Below are positions 35,641 through 46,195 of a stretch of DNA of 64,000 nucleotides, in pieces. The stretch lies in NCBI RefSeq assembly GCF_022436485.1, contig NZ_JAKUDO010000001.1, positions 868,001 to 932,000 of the forward strand. Direction: 5' to 3'. Positions within the stretch are counted from its first letter, which is position 1. Each line of letters starts with the position of its first letter. Under the pieces are notes generated by a model. The model was not told where the DNA came from. It did no database searches and saw nothing but the letters and a program-made list of their open reading frames with translations. Made by a program: the position numbers and the translations under genes. Source of the stretch: Agrococcus sp. ARC_14. GTDB lineage: Bacteria > Actinomycetota > Actinomycetes > Actinomycetales > Microbacteriaceae.

Positions 35641-37755
35641 GTGCCGACCCGAATCGTCATCGCCTCTCCCGAAGGCCACGCTGGCAAGTCGATCGTGGCC
35701 CTGGGGCTCGTCGAGGCGCTGAGCCGCCGCGTCGGCAGCGTCGGCGTCTTCCGACCGATCGCCCGCTCCGAGCAGGAGCGGGATCGCGTGCTCGAGCTGC
35801 TGCTCGCCCACGAGGCGGTCGATCTCTCCTACGACGAGGCGATCGGCACGACCTACGCCGCGGTGCACGACGATGCCGAGGCCGCCCTCGCGACGATCGT
35901 CGACCGCTACCACCGCATCGACGAGCGCTTCGACGCGATCGTCATCGTCGGCTCCGACTACACCGACGTCGGCAGCCCGACCGAGCTGGGCTTCAACGCC
36001 CGTGTCGCGGCCAACCTCGGCGCCTCCATGCTGCTCGTGCTCGGCGGCCGCGACCCCGAGACCGATGTGCCCCGCACCGCCGACCAGCTGCGGCAGCTCG
36101 CCGACGTCACGACCGCAGAGCTGGCGCAGGCCCACGCATCCATCGCCGGCATCATCGTCAACCGCGCGGAGCCCAGCGCCATCGAGGGCATTCCAGGGGC
36201 GCTGGCGGATGCGGTGCCCGCGGGCGTGCCGATCTGGTCGATCCCGGAGGATGCGCTGCTGAGCGCGCCGAGCGTCGGCACGCTCTTCGCGGCGACCGAT
36301 GCCGAGCTGCTGCGCGGCGACGCCGGGCTGCTCACCCGGGAGTCGCTCGGCACCGTTGTGGCCGGCATGTCGATGGAGCACGTGCTCGAGCGCCTCATCG
36401 AGGGCGGCATCCTGGTCATGCCCGGCGACCGCTCCGACGTGGTCGTCGGCACGCTGCTCGCCCAGCAGTCGGAGACCTTCCCGTCGATCGCGGGCATCAT
36501 CCTCAACGGCGGCTTCGAGCTGCACCCCGCCGTGCAGCGGCTGCTCGACGGCCTCGACCTCGCGCTGCCGATCGGCATCAGCCCGCACGGCACCTACGAG
36601 ACAGCCCGCCGCATCGCCACCACGCGCGGCTCGCTCATCGACGGCACGCAGCGCAAGCGCGACTCCGCGCTCGCGCTCTTCGAGCAGCACGTCGATGCCG
36701 ATGCGCTGCTCGAGCGGCTCGAGGTGACCACCACCGAGGTGGTGACCCCGCTCATCTTCGAGCACAGCCTCGTCGAGCGCGCGCGCCAGCAGGTGCGCCA
36801 CATCGTGCTGCCGGAGGGCGATGACGACCGCATCCTGCAGGCGGCGTCCACGGTGCTGGCTCGCGGCATCGCGCAGCTCACGATCCTCGGCGACGAGGCC
36901 TCGATCCGGCAGCGCGCCGCGGGTCTGGGCCTCGACATCGCCGATGCGCGCGTCGTCGCGACCGACGACGGCGAGCTGCGCCCGAGGTACGCCGCCGAGT
37001 ACCAGCGGCTGCGCGCCCACAAGGGGGTCACGATCGAGCAGGCCATGGAGCGCCTGCTCGACGTGAGCTACTTCGGCACGCTCATGGTGCACACGGGCGA
37101 CGCCGACGGCATGGTCTCCGGCGCCGCGCACACGACAGCGCACACGATCAAGCCCTCGTTTGAGACGATCAAGACCAAGCCGGGCGTCTCGGTGGTCTCG
37201 AGCGTGTTCCTCATGGCGCTCGCCGACCGAGTGCTCGTCTACGGCGATTGCGCCGTCATCCCGGAGCCGACCGTCGAGGAGCTGGCCGACATCGCCGTCT
37301 CCTCGGCGCAGACCGCAAGAGACTTCGGCATCGACCCGCGTGTGGCGATGCTCTCCTACTCGACGGGCGAGTCGGGCACGGGCGCAGAGGTCGACCGTGT
37401 GCGCGCCGCCACCGAGCTCGTGCGCCAGCGGGCGCCGGAGCTGCCGGTGGAGGGCCCGATCCAGTACGACGCGGCGGCGGATGCTGCGGTGGCGCAGAAG
37501 AAGATGCCGGGCTCGCAGGTGGCGGGCAGGGCGACCGTGTTCGTCTTCCCCGACCTCAACACCGGCAACAACACCTACAAGGCGGTGCAGCGCTCCGCGG
37601 GCGCGCTCGCCATCGGGCCGGTGCTGCAGGGCCTCAACAAGCCTGTCAACGACCTCTCCCGCGGCGCGCTCGTGAGCGACATCGTGAACACGATCGCGAT
37701 CACCGCGATCCAGGCCCAGGAGCCCGCAGCGGCGGCAGCGGGGGAGCAGGCATGA
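35641..37755 (+). CDS. pta: Phosphate acetyltransferase, long form
   Basis: This 704-residue enzyme has the long three-part layout: an N-terminal BioD-like P-loop domain (IASPEGHAGKSIVALGLVEA), a central DRTGG domain, and the C-terminal catalytic phosphotransacetylase domain (about 370-695, with VHTGDADGMVSGAAHTTAHT and NTGNNTYKAVQRSAGA). It interconverts acetyl-CoA and acetyl phosphate. The ackA start overlaps its stop, giving the classic acetate operon. It uses a leaderless-type GTG start. Confidence 0.95.
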   Translation: MPTRIVIASPEGHAGKSIVALGLVEALSRRVGSVGVFRPIARSEQERDRVLELLLAHEAVDLSYDEAIGTTYAAVHDDAEAALATIVDRYHRIDERFDAIVIVGSDYTDVGSPTELGFNARVAANLGASMLLVLGGRDPETDVPRTADQLRQLADVTTAELAQAHASIAGIIVNRAEPSAIEGIPGALADAVPAGVPIWSIPEDALLSAPSVGTLFAATDAELLRGDAGLLTRESLGTVVAGMSMEHVLERLIEGGILVMPGDRSDVVVGTLLAQQSETFPSIAGIILNGGFELHPAVQRLLDGLDLALPIGISPHGTYETARRIATTRGSLIDGTQRKRDSALALFEQHVDADALLERLEVTTTEVVTPLIFEHSLVERARQQVRHIVLPEGDDDRILQAASTVLARGIAQLTILGDEASIRQRAAGLGLDIADARVVATDDGELRPRYAAEYQRLRAHKGVTIEQAMERLLDVSYFGTLMVHTGDADGMVSGAAHTTAHTIKPSFETIKTKPGVSVVSSVFLMALADRVLVYGDCAVIPEPTVEELADIAVSSAQTARDFGIDPRVAMLSYSTGESGTGAEVDRVRAATELVRQRAPELPVEGPIQYDAAADAAVAQKKMPGSQVAGRATVFVFPDLNTGNNTYKAVQRSAGALAIGPVLQGLNKPVNDLSRGALVSDIVNTIAITAIQAQEPAAAAAGEQA

Positions 37756-38954
37756 GCCGCTCGGTCTTCGTCATCAACGCGGGCTCCTCGAGCCTGAAGT
37801 ACCAGCTGGTCGACGTCGACTCCGGCGATGCGCTCGCGAGCGGCCTCATCGAGCGGATCGGCGAGACCACCGGCGTCGCGACGCACGAGGTCCCCGGTCA
37901 GCCGGACATCGTCGAGCAGCGCGTCATCTCCGACCACGAGCACGCCTTCGGCTGGGTGCTGCGGCAGCTCGACGCGCACGGCCCCGACCTCGATGCGGTG
38001 CAGCTGCTCGGCATCGGGCACCGCGTCGTGCAGGGCGGTGCGCGCTTCGACCGGGCCGTGCTGATCGACGACGACGTCGTGCAGCAGATCGACGACCTGG
38101 CCCCGCTCGCGCCGCTCCACAACCCCGCGAACCTGCAGGGCATCCGCTCGGCCCTTGCGACCTTCCCCGGCTTCCCGCACGTCGCGGTCTTCGACACTGC
38201 CTTCCACCTGACCATCCCGCCTGCGGCGCACCGCTACGCGATCGAGGGGCGGGTCGCTGCCGAGCACCGCATCCGCAAGTACGGCTTCCACGGCACGAGC
38301 CACCAGTACGTCTCGCGGCGGATGGCCGAGCTGCTCGGCAAGCCGCTCGAGGCGGTCAACACGATCGTGCTGCACCTCGGCAACGGCGCGTCGGCGACCG
38401 CGGTGCGCGGCGGCAGGAGCGTCGAGACGTCGATGGGCATGACGCCGCTCGCAGGCCTGGTGATGGGGACCCGCTCCGGCGACATCGACCCCGGCGTGAT
38501 CTTCCATCTGCACCGTGTGGCAGGCATGTCGATCGACGAGATCGACACGCTGCTCAACAAGCGCTCCGGGCTGCTGGGCATGACGGGCACGGGCGACATG
38601 CGTGACGTGCAGCAGGCGGCGGATGCGGGGATCGAGCGGGCGTCGGAGGCGCTCGACATAGTCGCCCATCGGCTGCGCGGCACCGTCGGCGCCTACCTCG
38701 CGCACCTTGGCCGCACCGACGCGATCGCGTTCACGGCCGGGATCGGCGAGAACTCGGCACCGGTGCGCGCCGCGGCGCTCGCGGGCCTCGAGTCGCTCGG
38801 CATCGTGCTCGACCCGGTGCGCAACGCCGGTCGCGGCGAGCGCCGCATCTCGGCAGACGAGTCGGCCATCGAGGTGTGGGTCGTGCCGACCGCCGAGGAG
38901 CTCGAGATCGCGCGACAGGTGGCGGCGCTCGTCGCGCCGCCCTCGGTCGAGTAG
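37752..38954 (+). CDS. ackA: Acetate kinase
   Basis: This 400-residue kinase has VFVINAGSSSLKYQLV at the N-terminus, GHRVVQGG, the central RKYGFHGTSHQYVS and HLGNGASATAV, and the late FTAGIGENSAPVR. It converts acetyl phosphate and ADP to acetate and ATP, or the reverse. The ATG overlaps the pta stop (ATGA). The C-terminal WVVPTAEELEIARQV matches the family end. A hairpin repeat follows 13 bases after the stop. Confidence 0.96.
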   Translation: MSRSVFVINAGSSSLKYQLVDVDSGDALASGLIERIGETTGVATHEVPGQPDIVEQRVISDHEHAFGWVLRQLDAHGPDLDAVQLLGIGHRVVQGGARFDRAVLIDDDVVQQIDDLAPLAPLHNPANLQGIRSALATFPGFPHVAVFDTAFHLTIPPAAHRYAIEGRVAAEHRIRKYGFHGTSHQYVSRRMAELLGKPLEAVNTIVLHLGNGASATAVRGGRSVETSMGMTPLAGLVMGTRSGDIDPGVIFHLHRVAGMSIDEIDTLLNKRSGLLGMTGTGDMRDVQQAADAGIERASEALDIVAHRLRGTVGAYLAHLGRTDAIAFTAGIGENSAPVRAAALAGLESLGIVLDPVRNAGRGERRISADESAIEVWVVPTAEELEIARQVAALVAPPSVE

Positions 38955-38966
38955 CCCCGTCCTCGG

Positions 38967-39003
38967 TCGTCGAGCAGCCCCGCAGGGGCGTATCGAGACG
39001 ACG
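38967..39003. repeat. Extragenic hairpin repeat between convergent genes
   Basis: GCCCC (38978-38982) pairs with GGGGC (38986-38990), and GTCGTCGA (38967-38974) pairs with TCGA-GA-CGAC (38994-39003). Read on the minus strand it has the order GTCTCG, ACGCC, CTGCGG, GCTGCTCGACGACC. That resembles the repeat copies at 53941 and 59074. It separates ackA from the DUF2231 gene and may also act as a terminator. Confidence 0.55.
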
Positions 39004-39010
39004 CCCGACC

Positions 39011-39790
39011 TCAGCGCTCGGCGAGCGTGCCGATCGCGAACTGGGTGAGCTGCTCGGTCGGGAGCGCCTGGCCCTCGTGCTGCGCGCCGAAGGCATCGGT
39101 CGCGTTCGTGCCGCAGATGCCGAGGATGCGGTCGGGTCCGCCGGGATGCTGCGTGATCCAGGCGGTCACGTCGTAGACGGTGCCCTCGATCGCCACCCAG
39201 CAGGAGGCGGAGTCGTCGTGCTGGGCGACCTCCGCAAGCCCGATCTCGTCGCCCGGCTCGCCGGTCGGCGCCGTCGAGGGCGTCGCGCCCGGCTCTGCGC
39301 TCGCGGGGGAGGCGATGCGGTCCTCCCACACGAGGGTCGCGCCCGTGTGCCCGGTGAGCACCGCGACGATCACCGCGCCGATCGCGAGGGTCGCGAGCAC
39401 GGTGCCGGCGAGCAGCCCCATGACGCCGGTCGAGCGGTTGCGCCGGTCGGCCTTGCCCTGCCACAGCCACCAGGCGAGCGTCGCCGCGAACAGGATCGCC
39501 GCCATGGCGAGCACCCAGTTGCCGAGCTGCTCGTGCTGCCCTGGCGAGCCGACGCGCGCCGCGAGCGCCTCGCCGGAGAGCTTGGCGATGAGCGCCCCGA
39601 TCGTCGCGATGCCGAGCACCGCGATCACCGGCCAGCCGAGCGATGCACGCCAGCGCGGCACGATGAGGGCAAGCAGCACCCCGATCGCACCGAGCGGCAG
39701 GAGCACGACGGGCACATGCACGGCGAGCGGGTGCAGCGGCAGGCCGAAGGCGAGGTCGAATGGGCTGGCCGGGTCGGCGAGCAAGAGCAT
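39011..39790 (-). CDS. DUF2231-like membrane protein with cytochrome b5 domain
   Basis: This 259-residue protein joins an N-terminal membrane region of four or five helices (about 18-148) to a cytochrome-b5-like domain (about 182-259). The N-terminal part resembles DUF2231, with HPLAVHVPVVLLPLGAIG. The heme motif HPGG is at 215-218, and H238 is the likely second ligand. A Pro/Thr/Ala-rich linker separates them. The fusion suggests membrane electron transfer, but no donor or acceptor is evident nearby. Confidence 0.8.
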   Translation of the reverse strand: MLLLADPASPFDLAFGLPLHPLAVHVPVVLLPLGAIGVLLALIVPRWRASLGWPVIAVLGIATIGALIAKLSGEALAARVGSPGQHEQLGNWVLAMAAILFAATLAWWLWQGKADRRNRSTGVMGLLAGTVLATLAIGAVIVAVLTGHTGATLVWEDRIASPASAEPGATPSTAPTGEPGDEIGLAEVAQHDDSASCWVAIEGTVYDVTAWITQHPGGPDRILGICGTNATDAFGAQHEGQALPTEQLTQFAIGTLAER

Positions 39791-39837
39791 GTGGCAACGC
39801 TACAGGCGCTCGCTTCGCGAGCAGCCCTCTGGTTGGG

Positions 39838-39843
39838 TACGAT
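39838..39843 (+). promoter_or_regulatory. -10 box of the SRP RNA gene
   Basis: TACGAT ends six bases before the predicted RNA 5' end. The matching -35 region is weak. Confidence 0.5.
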
Positions 39844-39849
39844 GGATGC

Positions 39850-39944
39850 GGCTCCCCGCGTGGCGCCATCCAGGCCAACTCCCCCAGGTCGGAGACGAAG
39901 CAAGGGCAACCGGGCTCTGGCGGGTGCGCGGGGGGTCCCTTTTT
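39850..39944 (+). ncRNA. ffs: Signal recognition particle RNA (small type)
   Basis: The strand from about 39850 folds back on itself: GGCTCCCCGCG at the 5' end pairs with CGCGGGGGGTCC near 39938. The apical part carries the conserved SRP element GGTCGGAGACGAAGCAAGGG. A T-run (39940-39944) terminates it. The RNA pairs with Ffh to target membrane proteins. Its place just before dnaX is common in actinobacteria. Exact ends are estimated. Confidence 0.9.
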
Positions 39945-40055
39945 GTCTCGGGAGCCTGCGCTACGGACGCGGCTGCGCGCCGTTCGTGAACGGGCACCGG
40001 GAGTTGAGCCCCAGGACGAGCTGTGGATGCGTCGGCGAGCGTCACCGGTGCCAAG

Positions 40056-40061
40056 TAGCCT
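40056..40061 (+). promoter_or_regulatory. Leaderless -10 box of dnaX
   Basis: TAGCCT ends seven bases before the ATG at 40069, with no ribosome-binding site. Confidence 0.6.
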
Positions 40062-40068
40062 GGGGCAC

Positions 40069-42618
40069 ATGGTCGCCGCCCTCTACCGCCGTTACCGGCC
40101 GGAGTCGTTCTCCGAGCTCATCGGGCAGGCGCACGTCACCGATCCGCTGCGCACCGCGCTGCGCGCCGACCGCGTCAACCACGCCTACCTCTTCTCCGGC
40201 CCGCGCGGCTGCGGCAAGACCACCAGCGCGCGCATCCTCGCCCGCTGCCTCAACTGCGCAGAGGGCCCCACGCCCGATCCCTGCGGCGTCTGCGACTCCT
40301 GCGTCGAGCTCGGCCGCGACGGCAGCGGCTCGCTCGACGTGGTCGAGATCGACGCGGCCAGCCACGGCGGCGTCGACGACGCCCGCGACCTCCGCGAGCG
40401 CGCCACCTTCGCGCCCAGCCGCGACCGCTACAAGGTCTTCATCATCGACGAGGCGCACATGGTGACCTCTGGCGGCTTCAACGCGCTGCTGAAGATCGTC
40501 GAGGAGCCACCGGAGCACATCAAGTTCATCTTCGCCACGACCGAGCCCGAGAAGGTCATCGGCACCATCCGCTCGCGCACGCACCACTACCCGTTCCGCC
40601 TCATCGCGCCCGCACCGATGCTCGAGTACGTGCAGCAGCTCTGCGGCCAGGAGGGCGTCGAGGTCGCACCCGGCGTGCTGCCGCTCGTCGTGCGCGCCGG
40701 CGGCGGCTCAGCCCGCGACACGCTCAGCCTGCTCGACCAGCTCATCGCCGGCTCCGAGGCGAAGGTCACGTATGAGAGCGCCGTCGCGCTGCTCGGCTTC
40801 ACGCACGGCGAGCTGCTCGACGAGATCATCGGCGCGCTGTCGGCAGCGGATGCGCCCAAGCTGTTCGCGTCGATCGATCGCGTCGTGCAGACGGGCCAGG
40901 ATCCGCGCCGCTTCGTGGAGGACCTGCTCGAGCGACTGCGCGACCTGATCGTCGCGCGCGCTGCGAGCGATCCCGCCGCGATCCTGCACGGCGTGCCGGA
41001 GGACGAGCTGGCGACCCTCGTGGAGCAGGCTGGCGGCTTCGGCGCCGCCGAGCTCTCGCGCTCGGCCGACATCGTCGCGAAGGCGCTCACCGACATGGCC
41101 GGCGCCACGAGCCCGCGCCTGCACCTCGAGCTCATGGCCGCGCGCCTGCTGGTGCCCGAGACCGGCGAGCCCGAGGTCGGCACGCTCGCGCGCGTCGAGC
41201 GGCTCGAGCAGCGACTCGATGGCGGCGCGGTCGTCGGTGGGCCGACCGCCGCGCCCGCCCCGGCTGCGGCGCCCGAGCCTGCCGCCGGCGCTGCGCCTGC
41301 TGCCGGCTCGCCTGCCGCTGCTGCGCCTGCTGCCGGCGCTGCGCCTGCTGCCGGCGCTGCGCCTGCTGCCGGCTCGCCTGCCGCTGCTGCGCCTGCTGCC
41401 GGCGCTGCGCCTGCTGCCGGCTCGCCTGCCGCTGCTGCGCCTGCTGCCGGCGCTGCGCCTGCTGCCGGCTCGCCTGCCGCTGCTGCGCCTGCTGCCGCCT
41501 CTGCGCCCGCTGCCGGCTCGCCTGCCGCTGCCACCGCGCCCACTGCTGCGGAGGCCCCCGCGCCCGAAGCCGACCCAGTTCGCCGAAACGGACCCGGTGC
41601 ACCGGGTCCCGATCGGCGAAACGGGTCCGCGAAGGCTGCCGATGCGGCGCCTGCCGCTGCGGCGCCCGCCGAACCGGTCGTCGCGGCGCCTGCCGACGCG
41701 AAGCCTGCCGAGGCGGCGCCCGCCGAGCCGGTCGTCGCAGCGCCGGCCGAGCCGATCACGTTCGGGCAGCTGCGCGACGCCTGGGACGAGGTGCTGCAGC
41801 AGCTCGCCGACGAGCACCGCACCGCCTGGATGCTGGTCTCGAACACCACGCCGATCGACTTCAAGGACGGCGACGTCCTGCTGCTGGGCTTCCAGTCCGA
41901 TGCAGACGTGCAGCGCTTCCGCGAGTCGCAGGGTGGCAAGCCGAGCGTCGCCGACCTGCTGCGCACCGCGATCAAGGGCCTCCTCGGCATCGACGTGAAG
42001 TACGTCCCGCGCACCCGGCAGGCGGGTCGCGCGCAGAGCACGGCCGGTGGGCAGCCGGCAGCCGCCGGCGACGACGAGCACCGAGCCGATCCGGCACCGG
42101 ACGCAGCCCCGGCCCAGACGACACCCCCGCCGCAGGTCGCGGCTCCGTCGCCGGCCACATCGCCAACGCGGACCGCATCGCCCAAGCCGGCCGGCGCATC
42201 CGACCCCGCCGCCGTCGCAGAGCGCTCCGCACCGGCGGCCGATGGCGCTGCGACCGCTGCCGCAAGCACCGCCCCGGTCACCGGCTGGGTGGTCGCGGCC
42301 ATCCCGAGCGACGCCGAGGCGCCGCCTGAGGATCTGCCGGAGCAGTCGCTGCCCGAGCAGCCGGAGCCCGACCCCTTCTCGTTCGTCTCCGCGCCCGACG
42401 CGCCCGCCGTCGCCGAGCCGCCCCGCGGCGAGGCCGCCAAGCCGGTCGCCGCGGCCCGCCCGACTGGGCCGACGCTCGACGAGCTCGCCCAGGCGGCACC
42501 GGCGCCAGAGCCGAAGCTGTCGGCGACGCAGGCGGCCCGCTACGGCGAGGCCGTGGTGCGCGAGGAGTTCGGCGCCGAGCTGATCGAGGAGCGCCCGCGG
42601 GTGCGGGGGGAGCGCTGA
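40069..42618 (+). CDS. dnaX: DNA polymerase III subunits gamma/tau
   Basis: This 849-residue clamp-loader ATPase has Walker A GPRGCGKT (44-51), zinc cysteines C62, C71, C74 and C77, and Walker B FIIDEAHM. Domain III ends near residue 370. A long Ala/Pro/Gly linker follows (about 395-560) that contains 48-bp tandem repeats and a palindrome. A tau-like polymerase-binding region is at about 565-650, then another low-complexity stretch, and the conserved C-terminal end [15 protein letters not shown]. The protein loads the sliding clamp and couples polymerases. The gene is leaderless and followed by recR one base later. Confidence 0.94.
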   Translation: MVAALYRRYRPESFSELIGQAHVTDPLRTALRADRVNHAYLFSGPRGCGKTTSARILARCLNCAEGPTPDPCGVCDSCVELGRDGSGSLDVVEIDAASHGGVDDARDLRERATFAPSRDRYKVFIIDEAHMVTSGGFNALLKIVEEPPEHIKFIFATTEPEKVIGTIRSRTHHYPFRLIAPAPMLEYVQQLCGQEGVEVAPGVLPLVVRAGGGSARDTLSLLDQLIAGSEAKVTYESAVALLGFTHGELLDEIIGALSAADAPKLFASIDRVVQTGQDPRRFVEDLLERLRDLIVARAASDPAAILHGVPEDELATLVEQAGGFGAAELSRSADIVAKALTDMAGATSPRLHLELMAARLLVPETGEPEVGTLARVERLEQRLDGGAVVGGPTAAPAPAAAPEPAAGAAPAAGSPAAAAPAAGAAPAAGAAPAAGSPAAAAPAAGAAPAAGSPAAAAPAAGAAPAAGSPAAAAPAAASAPAAGSPAAATAPTAAEAPAPEADPVRRNGPGAPGPDRRNGSAKAADAAPAAAAPAEPVVAAPADAKPAEAAPAEPVVAAPAEPITFGQLRDAWDEVLQQLADEHRTAWMLVSNTTPIDFKDGDVLLLGFQSDADVQRFRESQGGKPSVADLLRTAIKGLLGIDVKYVPRTRQAGRAQSTAGGQPAAAGDDEHRADPAPDAAPAQTTPPPQVAAPSPATSPTRTASPKPAGASDPAAVAERSAPAADGAATAAASTAPVTGWVVAAIPSDAEAPPEDLPEQSLPEQPEPDPFSFVSAPDAPAVAEPPRGEAAKPVAAARPTGPTLDELAQAAPAPEPKLSATQAARYGEAVVREEFGAELIEERPRVRGER
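41287..41496 (+). repeat. 48-bp tandem repeat in dnaX
   Basis: Four 48-bp units start at 41287, 41353, 41401 and 41449, with an 18-bp partial unit at 41335-41352. Each unit encodes [16 protein letters not shown]. Copies appear identical, so the array is probably recent and prone to length change. A degenerate unit continues to about 41534. Confidence 0.9.
41579..41620. repeat. 42-bp palindrome inside dnaX
   Basis: A perfect 20-bp palindrome (GGACCCGGTG-CACCGGGTCC, 41590-41609) is flanked symmetrically by TTCGCCGA (41579-41586) and TCGGCGAA (41613-41620). The only mismatches are three bases on each side. It encodes a short Arg/Asn/Gly segment unlike the Ala/Pro linker around it, which suggests in-frame insertion of a palindromic element. 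Confidence 0.75.
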
Positions 42619-42619
42619 C

Positions 42620-43219
42620 ATGTACGACGGCATCGTGCAGGACCTGATCGACGAGCTCGGCAGGCTGCCCGGCGTGGGTCCGAAGTCGGCCCAGCGCATC
42701 GCGTTCCACATCATCCAGACCGAGACCTTCGACGTCGACCGGCTGGCGACCATCCTCCAGACCGTTCGCCAGCGGGTGCGCTTCTGCGTCATCTGCGGCA
42801 ACATCGGCGAGCAGGAGCGCTGCGCCATCTGCCGCGACCCGCGTCGCGTGCCGACGACCATCTGCGTCGTCGAGGAGGCGAAGGATGTCGTGGCCATCGA
42901 GCGGACGCGCGAGTACCGCGGGCTCTACCACGTGCTCGGCGGCGCGCTGAATCCCATGCAGGGCGTCGGCCCCGATCAGCTGCGAGTCGCATCGCTCATG
43001 ACTCGCCTGCAGGATGCCGCGATCGACGAGGTCATCATCGCCACCGACCCCAACGTCGAGGGCGAGGCCACCGCGACCTACCTCATCCGTTCGCTGCTGC
43101 CCATGGGCGTGAAGATCTCGCGGCTCGCGAGCGGGCTGCCGGTCGGCGGCGATCTCGAGTTCGCCGACGAGATGACGCTGGGGCGGGCCTTCGAGGGGCG
43201 GCGGGCGGTCGAGAGGTAG
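42620..43219 (+). CDS. recR: Recombination protein RecR
   Basis: This 199-residue protein has the N-terminal helix-hairpin-helix ([19 protein letters not shown]), the zinc finger [16 protein letters not shown] and a Toprim domain with CVVEEAKDV and [13 protein letters not shown]. RecR works with RecO or RecF to load RecA at gaps. It begins one base after the dnaX stop, the usual dnaX-recR arrangement. The small YbaB gene often found between them is absent. Confidence 0.96.
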   Translation: MYDGIVQDLIDELGRLPGVGPKSAQRIAFHIIQTETFDVDRLATILQTVRQRVRFCVICGNIGEQERCAICRDPRRVPTTICVVEEAKDVVAIERTREYRGLYHVLGGALNPMQGVGPDQLRVASLMTRLQDAAIDEVIIATDPNVEGEATATYLIRSLLPMGVKISRLASGLPVGGDLEFADEMTLGRAFEGRRAVER

Positions 43220-43301
43220 CCGGTCTCGCTGATCGAGGGGGCGGCGGATGCGGCACCCAGGGAAGCCTAGACTTGGAAGTTCCAGGGGGTAGAGGAGCGA
43301 C

Positions 43302-45649
<2,348 letters not shown>

Positions 45650-45697
45650 GCGCTGGAGCTTGGAGCGGAGACCCGTTCGGGTCTCCGCCGCGAGCCA
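45650..45697 (-). repeat. Hairpin repeat, third copy (E3, minus orientation)
   Basis: Read on the minus strand this is GGCTCGCGGC, then stem GCGGAGACCC-GAAC-GGGTCTCCGC, then TCCAAGCTCCAGCGC. This matches the order of the two copies at 28181-28310, but the stem bases differ in pairs. Stem arms are 45665-45674 and 45679-45688 on the plus strand. It starts directly after the asd stop. Confidence 0.75.
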
Positions 45698-45700
45698 GCT

Positions 45701-45764
45701 CCCCGGCCCGTCCCGGGCCGGGGTCGGAACGCAAGAAGGGCGGGACCGCGGTCCCGCCCTTCTT
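45701..45764. terminator. Double hairpin between convergent asd and small-protein gene
   Basis: CCCCGGCCCG (45701-45710) pairs with CGGGCCGGGG (45714-45723). Then AAGAAGGGCGGGACC (45733-45747) pairs perfectly with GGTCCCGCCCTTCTT (45750-45764). The second, with A/T-rich ends on both sides, is a classic bidirectional intrinsic terminator. Confidence 0.8.
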
Positions 45765-45777
45765 CGCGTGCGCTCGG

Positions 45778-46071
45778 CTACGCCGGCTTGTCGCCCTCGG
45801 CCTCGGTGTCCGCGGCGGGGTCCGCGTCTGCGTCGGCCGACGCATCCACCCACTCGCTCGCGAACTCGCCGCCGCCGCCCGTGCGCTCGACCGCTGCGTC
45901 GTCGTCAGCGGGGCTGCCGACGCGCGACTCGACCCAGTGCTTGGCGTCGGCCGCCTTCTCGCCGATCGTCTGGCCGGCGTCCTGCGCCTGGTCGCCGATC
46001 TGCTCGGCTCGGTCCTTGACCCAGCCGGCTGCGTCGCCCAGCTTGTCCTTCGCGTCATCCAGGATTCCCAT
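45778..46071 (-). CDS. Small charged amphipathic protein (antitoxin/LEA-like)
   Basis: This 97-residue protein begins MGILDDAKDKLGDAAGWVKD and continues with amphipathic, Lys/Asp/Ala-rich helical repeats. The tail is strongly acidic (DASADADADPAADTEAEGD). It resembles small MT0933/Rv0909-type antitoxin-annotated proteins or LEA/CsbD-like stress proteins. No toxin gene lies next to it, so a toxin-antitoxin role is unsupported. It likely folds poorly alone. Confidence 0.7.
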   Translation of the reverse strand: MGILDDAKDKLGDAAGWVKDRAEQIGDQAQDAGQTIGEKAADAKHWVESRVGSPADDDAAVERTGGGGEFASEWVDASADADADPAADTEAEGDKPA

Positions 46072-46182
46072 GACTGGCTCCTCTCGTCATTGCCGACCGT
46101 CTCGGTGCCGACGCGCCAATGGTAGGCCCAGCAGGCTTGGGTGCGACCCCAGTGCCCGGTCGTCGGTTCTCGAGCCTTGTTC

Positions 46183-46188
46183 TAGAAT
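46183..46188 (+). promoter_or_regulatory. Leaderless -10 box of mqo
   Basis: TAGAAT ends seven bases before the GTG at 46196. Confidence 0.65.
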
Positions 46189-46195
46189 CGGGGAT

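Noticed and set aside
41287..41496. Regular repeats that might be read as a CRISPR array
   Set aside because: Units are contiguous without spacers, lie in frame in dnaX and encode a repeated peptide. No cas gene is present.
45778..46071. Possible toxin-antitoxin locus
   Set aside because: The small charged protein resembles antitoxin-annotated proteins, but neither neighbour (asd, mqo) is a toxin, so no module can be supported.
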